Assembly (NCBI GenBank): GCA_904502145.1
Contig: CAJGDH010000044.1
Span: 1 to 11,142, forward strand
Length of the DNA stretch: 11,142 bases
From: an uncultured Eubacterium sp.
Lineage (GTDB): Bacteria; Bacillota; Clostridia; Lachnospirales; Lachnospiraceae
Direction: 5' to 3'
Each line of letters opens with the position of its first letter. Position 1 is the stretch's first letter. Below are positions 7,695 through 11,142 of the stretch, piece after piece. A program made the translations under genes and the position numbers. Under the pieces are notes generated by a model, which was given only the letters and a program-made list of their open reading frames with translations, did not search any database and was not told the origin of the DNA.

Positions 7695-10280
7695 TCATGA
7701 ACCCATGGTCAGGACAAGATGTTCCTGTTCAAGATCATGGTAGAGCATGCATCCTCCTTCTTCTGTATCATAAACCTTTATGATCCCTTTTGCTGATATA
7801 TCGTCTGTATCGGTAAAGAGTTCATGGGAGATTTCCGGATAACCCTTCAGTTTATCCACATCGAATACCCTGGTTCTGCTGTCCGAAAATATGGCCGTAT
7901 AGAGGATCTCTGCCTCCACCAGATCCTGAAAAATATGGCTCCCGTAGGATAATTCAGGGTTGTATCCTGCCTTTTTTTCTTCCACCTCACAGATCACTTC
8001 AAATTCGCTGATATCCGCAAATGTGGTCGGCACGCCCAACTCCGGTGAAGAGGTCCCTATCCTGCCCGGCACGATCAGTATCATATGCTTTCCGCTGCCT
8101 CTGTATCTCCAGTTGATCTTTCGGATCAGGCCGGCGATCTTCGGTTTGTCCACGTAAGGCATGTTGTAATAGGAGACCGGGTCCACCAGCACGATACGGT
8201 CGATGGCAGTCTTTCTGGACAAGCCCATGGAAGATCCGTGGTTCTCCAGGATGATCATGGAATCCGGCAGTCCTTCCGGGATCTGCACGATCCCCTCATC
8301 CCTGAAAACCTGGAGAGGCCTGCACTGGAGAAGGTTGATGGAGTGCTCCCCTTCCTCAGACAGGTTGATGGTATATTCAATATCCACAGGCTGCTGATAC
8401 TCTGACTGAAGGGTCTCCAGTATTGTTCTCATCTGTTCCATCAGTTCCCTGTCTTTCACGATCCCTTCACAGGAGATAAACCGTATGTCTCGTACCGTTC
8501 CCCTGTCCAGGAACATCCTCTCCGCTTCGTAATCGTGTTCCAGCAGGATCCTGGCCAGGTATTGAGGAAGCTTGGGCATGATCTCCTTAAGTTCTATCTG
8601 GGTCAGCCTGTGTACGCTCACATCCATGGCTTCCACCTTTCTCTGGGAGAACTGGTGCTTCTCACGGGCCGAGGTAAATGTGGTGGATGTAGGATTGTCG
8701 AGGGATACCAGCCTTGGATAGGATCCTTCCGTGCGGTCTACCGCAGATGTCCCCATCCCCATCACCAGTCTCAGCATGCCTGCTCCGGGATCCATACTGG
8801 ACAGAAAGACATAGGGGCTGAAGGAATAGCCGACCCCTGCCGCACAGGGCATATAGAAGGATCCGTAGTAGGATCCGGATACCCTCTGGACCAGCAGGGC
8901 CATCTGCTCATCCCTCTCGTCCAGTCCACGCCTTCTGCGGTAATCCAGGGCTGACAGACCCATACTGCTGGCATAGACAATACGGATGGCTTCTTCGAAC
9001 TCCTCCAGCCTCTCTTCCATCGTTCCCCGGTTGGCACAGAATACCGATTCGTATTTTCCTGCGAAGGCATTGCCGAAGCCGTCTTCCAGTATACTGCTGG
9101 ACCGTACGATATAGGGGTCCTGGCCATAATACTCCAGGATGTTGGTAAACCGGTCCTTCATATCCTCCGAGAAAACCCCCGTCTTCAGGCGGTCGGCGAA
9201 TTCTTCGGCCAGGCTGAAATATCCCTCCCGGGTCCTCTGCCGGATACGAAGATCCCAGAAACCGTTGTCCACGATGTAAGTATAATAGACGTCGGAACCG
9301 ATGAAGAAGGAATCATGAGGTTCCAGGATCTCACTGATCCGGGGGGCAAGATTGCGTATGATCGCCCTGGACAGGAGCATGCCGCAGGCTTTACCTCCGA
9401 TCAGTCCTGTTCCGATCATATGACTGCGGACGAGAAAATAGTCCTCGGGTTCAAAATGCCGGAGTACCATCTCCCTCATTTTCTCATCCCGGCTCATCAT
9501 GATATTGCACATGGTACTGCAGACATCTTTAAGATCCATCCGGTTTTCATACATGATCCGGGCCGTATTGAAAAAGCGGTCCCAGGAGTCGATATACTGC
9601 TCCTCCCCCGGTCTCTGAAATCTTCCCAGCATCTGATAGAATCGACTGGAGTGTACCCCGTCCAGGATGGGGCGGAAAGTCCCGTTCTCCCTGTTGTAGA
9701 TGTGGGGCAGAAACATGGTTTCCGAATCCCTCTGCCAGACCTTGGCCGGACGGACGTAGGTGACTCCCCGGTCGGAATAGACATCGAGAAAAAGCTGGGT
9801 GGTATTTAAAATCTTGTTTATGGCATGAAATGAATGTTTACCGCGTATGATCGGAAAGAAGGCTACCGTATCAAGAATAAAGAGGAAAGGGCAGGTCACC
9901 CGGAAAAAATTACCCATCATCAGGTCTGTCGCCCAGGCGGTCTGCAGTTCGGAAAGACAGTCAAAGACATAAAATGCATCCTTTCCTTCCCTCTCTATAA
10001 TGTTGTGGATCTCTACGGTAAATGTCTCAAAACGGTGTGAAAGAGGAATATGGCAGGTCTTCACCTCCGGGCGGTCTTCCACCAGGGCTTCATGACTGGC
10101 AAAACGGAAATAGATAATGTTTCTTTTGTCCTTTACCGCCTGATCGACATAGGGCTCCATAAAGAGTTTAAACTCTTCCAGTGAGGAGACTCTCCATACC
10201 ACATTGTCGCCCAGTCTGATATTGTCCAGTGCTTTATCCATATCAGGTATCCCTGATCTCACACGATCAAATGCTGCCAA
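7695..10280 (-). CDS. KaiC-like / PEP-synthase ATP-grasp domain protein, function unknown
   Basis: This 861-residue protein has two parts. Residues about 8-200 resemble the KaiC/RadA RecA fold: SGIPDMDKALDNIRLGD near 9-25 and hydrophobic strands ending in D (VFDCL, FILDT) at 104-137. There is no Walker A GxxxxGKT. Residues about 290-660 are a PEP synthase/PPDK N-terminal ATP-grasp domain: IGGKACGM (294-301), VRSSSILED (392-400), FAGKYES (406-412), MALLVQRVSG (460-469) and LLQCRP (650-655). The tail has PGRIGTSSPELGVP (738-751) and GSHIFQD (780-786), motifs I recall from orphan PEP/pyruvate-binding-domain proteins. The phosphohistidine swivel domain and the C-terminal PEP/pyruvate barrel are absent, so PEP synthesis is unlikely. 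The start is TTG, backed by a strong ribosome binding site. It lies 48 bases behind glutamine synthetase and ahead of the gltB promoter. Domain assignment is confident; the role is unknown. Confidence 0.8.
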   Translation of the reverse strand: MAAFDRVRSGIPDMDKALDNIRLGDNVVWRVSSLEEFKLFMEPYVDQAVKDKRNIIYFRFASHEALVEDRPEVKTCHIPLSHRFETFTVEIHNIIEREGKDAFYVFDCLSELQTAWATDLMMGNFFRVTCPFLFILDTVAFFPIIRGKHSFHAINKILNTTQLFLDVYSDRGVTYVRPAKVWQRDSETMFLPHIYNRENGTFRPILDGVHSSRFYQMLGRFQRPGEEQYIDSWDRFFNTARIMYENRMDLKDVCSTMCNIMMSRDEKMREMVLRHFEPEDYFLVRSHMIGTGLIGGKACGMLLSRAIIRNLAPRISEILEPHDSFFIGSDVYYTYIVDNGFWDLRIRQRTREGYFSLAEEFADRLKTGVFSEDMKDRFTNILEYYGQDPYIVRSSSILEDGFGNAFAGKYESVFCANRGTMEERLEEFEEAIRIVYASSMGLSALDYRRRRGLDERDEQMALLVQRVSGSYYGSFYMPCAAGVGYSFSPYVFLSSMDPGAGMLRLVMGMGTSAVDRTEGSYPRLVSLDNPTSTTFTSAREKHQFSQRKVEAMDVSVHRLTQIELKEIMPKLPQYLARILLEHDYEAERMFLDRGTVRDIRFISCEGIVKDRELMEQMRTILETLQSEYQQPVDIEYTINLSEEGEHSINLLQCRPLQVFRDEGIVQIPEGLPDSMIILENHGSSMGLSRKTAIDRIVLVDPVSYYNMPYVDKPKIAGLIRKINWRYRGSGKHMILIVPGRIGTSSPELGVPTTFADISEFEVICEVEEKKAGYNPELSYGSHIFQDLVEAEILYTAIFSDSRTRVFDVDKLKGYPEISHELFTDTDDISAKGIIKVYDTEEGGCMLYHDLEQEHLVLTMGS

Positions 10281-10288
10281 ATCGTTCT

Positions 10289-10297
10289 CCTCCCTCC
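10289..10297 (-). promoter_or_regulatory. Ribosome binding site deciding a TTG start
   Basis: GGAGGGAGG at 10297-10289 is followed by eight bases and then TTG (10280-10278). The first in-frame ATG is codon 14 (GIPDM) and has no binding site; starting there would cut off the opening motif of the KaiC-like domain. TTG is therefore the likely start. Confidence 0.7.
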
Positions 10298-10301
10298 GTC
10301 T

Positions 10302-10332
10302 GTTATATCAGATGAAGATAAACACCTGTCAA
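10302..10332 (-). promoter_or_regulatory. Possible promoter for the KaiC/ATP-grasp gene
   Basis: TTGACA at 10332-10327 overlaps the glutamine synthetase stop codon. A TGATATAAC stretch (10310-10302) offers an extended -10 (TG-A-TATAAC) at a long 19-base spacing, or TGATAT at 16. The -35 is perfect but the -10 is ambiguous, and a start here would leave a leader of only about 15 bases. No terminator separates the two genes, so co-transcription with glutamine synthetase is also likely. Confidence 0.45.
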
Positions 10333-11142
10333 TAAACGGAAAACAGCAGCTTCCCGTAGCTCGGGAACGGCCAGCAGTCTTCGCTGGCGAGCATCTCCGC
10401 CTCGTCCACATGTTTTCTCAGATGTTCCATCTTCGGAAGTACGTCATCCCGGATTGCCTGTGATGTGGACAGGACGTCCTCATATCCTTTCAGATCTTCC
10501 AGGGCTTTTTCAAGATCCTTCACTCTTTCCAGGATATAATCCGTCAGCTCGGAAAGCCTTTCCATGGTGGAAATCTCATAGTTGCATTTCACCCGGTCAC
10601 TGACTGACTGCATCATCGATGTGGTTTTGGCCAGATTGTAAAGGTAATCTTCTATGGCGGGAAGATAATTCTTTCTCACCATATCCACCATGGTCTGTCC
10701 TTCGATATTTACACTCTTGCAGTAATTCTCCAGCATGATCTCACATCTGGAATGGAGCTCGGATTCGGTAAATACCTTATGGCTCAGGAGCATGTCCATA
10801 TTTTTCTTATCCAGAAGATGCGGCATGGCATCCGGTGTTGTTTTGAGGTTGGAAAGGCCGCGGACTTCGGTGGCTTCTATTACCCACTCCTCCCCGTATC
10901 CGTTTCCGTTAAAGAGGATCCTTTCATGCTTCTCGATCACTTCCTTGATCAGGTCATGGAGGGATGTCTCAAAGTCTTCAGCACCTTCCAGCCTGTCAGC
11001 GTACTGTCTCAGGCTTTCCGCTACCGCTGCATTGAGCATGATATTGCAGCAGGCGATACTGTTGGCCGATCCCAGGGAACGGAACTCGAATTTGTTTCCG
11101 GTAAAGGCAAATGGGGATGTCCTGTTTCTGTCCGTCATATCC
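10329..11142 (-). CDS. glnN: Glutamine synthetase type III, C-terminal part cut by window edge
   Basis: The frame is open from the window edge to a TGA at 10331-10329, giving 270 residues of what is normally a protein of about 700. The motif DRNRTSPFAFTGNKFEFR near the left edge is characteristic of the GSIII catalytic core. It is followed by the family's long helical C-terminal region (ALEDLKGYEDVLSTSQAIRDDVLPKMEHLR) and the ending WPFPSYGKLLF. The enzyme joins ammonium to glutamate with ATP to make glutamine in the cytoplasm. GSIII is a dodecamer, unrelated in length and C-terminus to GSI. The ATG at 11138 is internal to the gene and is not a start, because the frame continues upstream through a GAT codon. 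Its promoter and leader are off the window, so it cannot be checked here for the same ANTAR motif. Confidence 0.93.
   Translation of the reverse strand, partial: DMTDRNRTSPFAFTGNKFEFRSLGSANSIACCNIMLNAAVAESLRQYADRLEGAEDFETSLHDLIKEVIEKHERILFNGNGYGEEWVIEATEVRGLSNLKTTPDAMPHLLDKKNMDMLLSHKVFTESELHSRCEIMLENYCKSVNIEGQTMVDMVRKNYLPAIEDYLYNLAKTTSMMQSVSDRVKCNYEISTMERLSELTDYILERVKDLEKALEDLKGYEDVLSTSQAIRDDVLPKMEHLRKHVDEAEMLASEDCWPFPSYGKLLFSVY

Noticed and set aside
7695..10280. Annotation as phosphoenolpyruvate synthase (ppsA) or PPDK
   Set aside because: Only the ATP-grasp domain matches. The phosphohistidine domain and the PEP/pyruvate barrel are absent, and the N-terminus is a different fold.
10281..10328. 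An ANTAR-type hairpin pair or terminator between glutamine synthetase and the KaiC/ATP-grasp gene
   Set aside because: The 48-base gap holds no AxxGxx hexaloop hairpin and no stem with a T-run.

Overview
The window looks like a piece of a Clostridia chromosome, most likely from Lachnospiraceae. The clues are protein style, moderate GC, strong GGAGG ribosome binding sites, a type III glutamine synthetase, a DapL-type lysine/peptidoglycan route, and a clostridial-looking RNA leader. Genus cannot be told from the sequence. Every real gene lies on the minus strand, so transcription runs from high to low coordinates. The long plus-strand reading frames are shadows of these genes.

Layout in transcription order. 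(1) 11142-10329: the C-terminal part of glutamine synthetase III (glnN); its start is off the window. (2) 10280-7695: an 861-residue protein with a degenerate KaiC/RecA-like N-terminus joined to a PEP-synthase-type ATP-grasp domain. It lacks the phosphohistidine and PEP/pyruvate barrel domains needed for a real PEP synthase or PPDK, so its function is unknown. (3) 7694-7515: a 180-base regulatory leader. (4) 7514-2964: gltB, glutamate synthase large subunit. (5) 2964-1480: gltD, small subunit. (6) 1446-235: dapL, LL-diaminopimelate aminotransferase. (7) 232-1: the first 77 codons of guaA, GMP synthase.

The most interesting element is the gltB leader. A perfect-consensus promoter (TTGACA, 17 bp, TATAAT) is followed directly by two hairpins with the identical hexaloop AATGGC. 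The second hairpin is mutually exclusive with a strong intrinsic terminator (11-bp stem, six T) placed ahead of gltB. Two hairpins, hexaloops with A at position 1 and G at position 4, and overlap of the second hairpin with a terminator are the hallmarks of RNA targets of ANTAR-domain antiterminators (the EutV class). I infer that an ANTAR response regulator, not encoded in this window, controls the gltB-gltD-dapL-guaA operon by antitermination.

Together the genes form an ammonium-assimilation block. Glutamine synthetase makes glutamine, GltBD turns glutamine plus 2-oxoglutarate into glutamate, DapL uses glutamate as amino donor for meso-DAP and lysine, and GuaA uses glutamine nitrogen to make GMP. 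The KaiC/ATP-grasp protein sits between glutamine synthetase and glutamate synthase, which suggests, but does not prove, a link to nitrogen or energy status. There are no mobile elements, tRNA or rRNA genes, or CRISPR arrays, and no gene-free stretch longer than about 180 bases.
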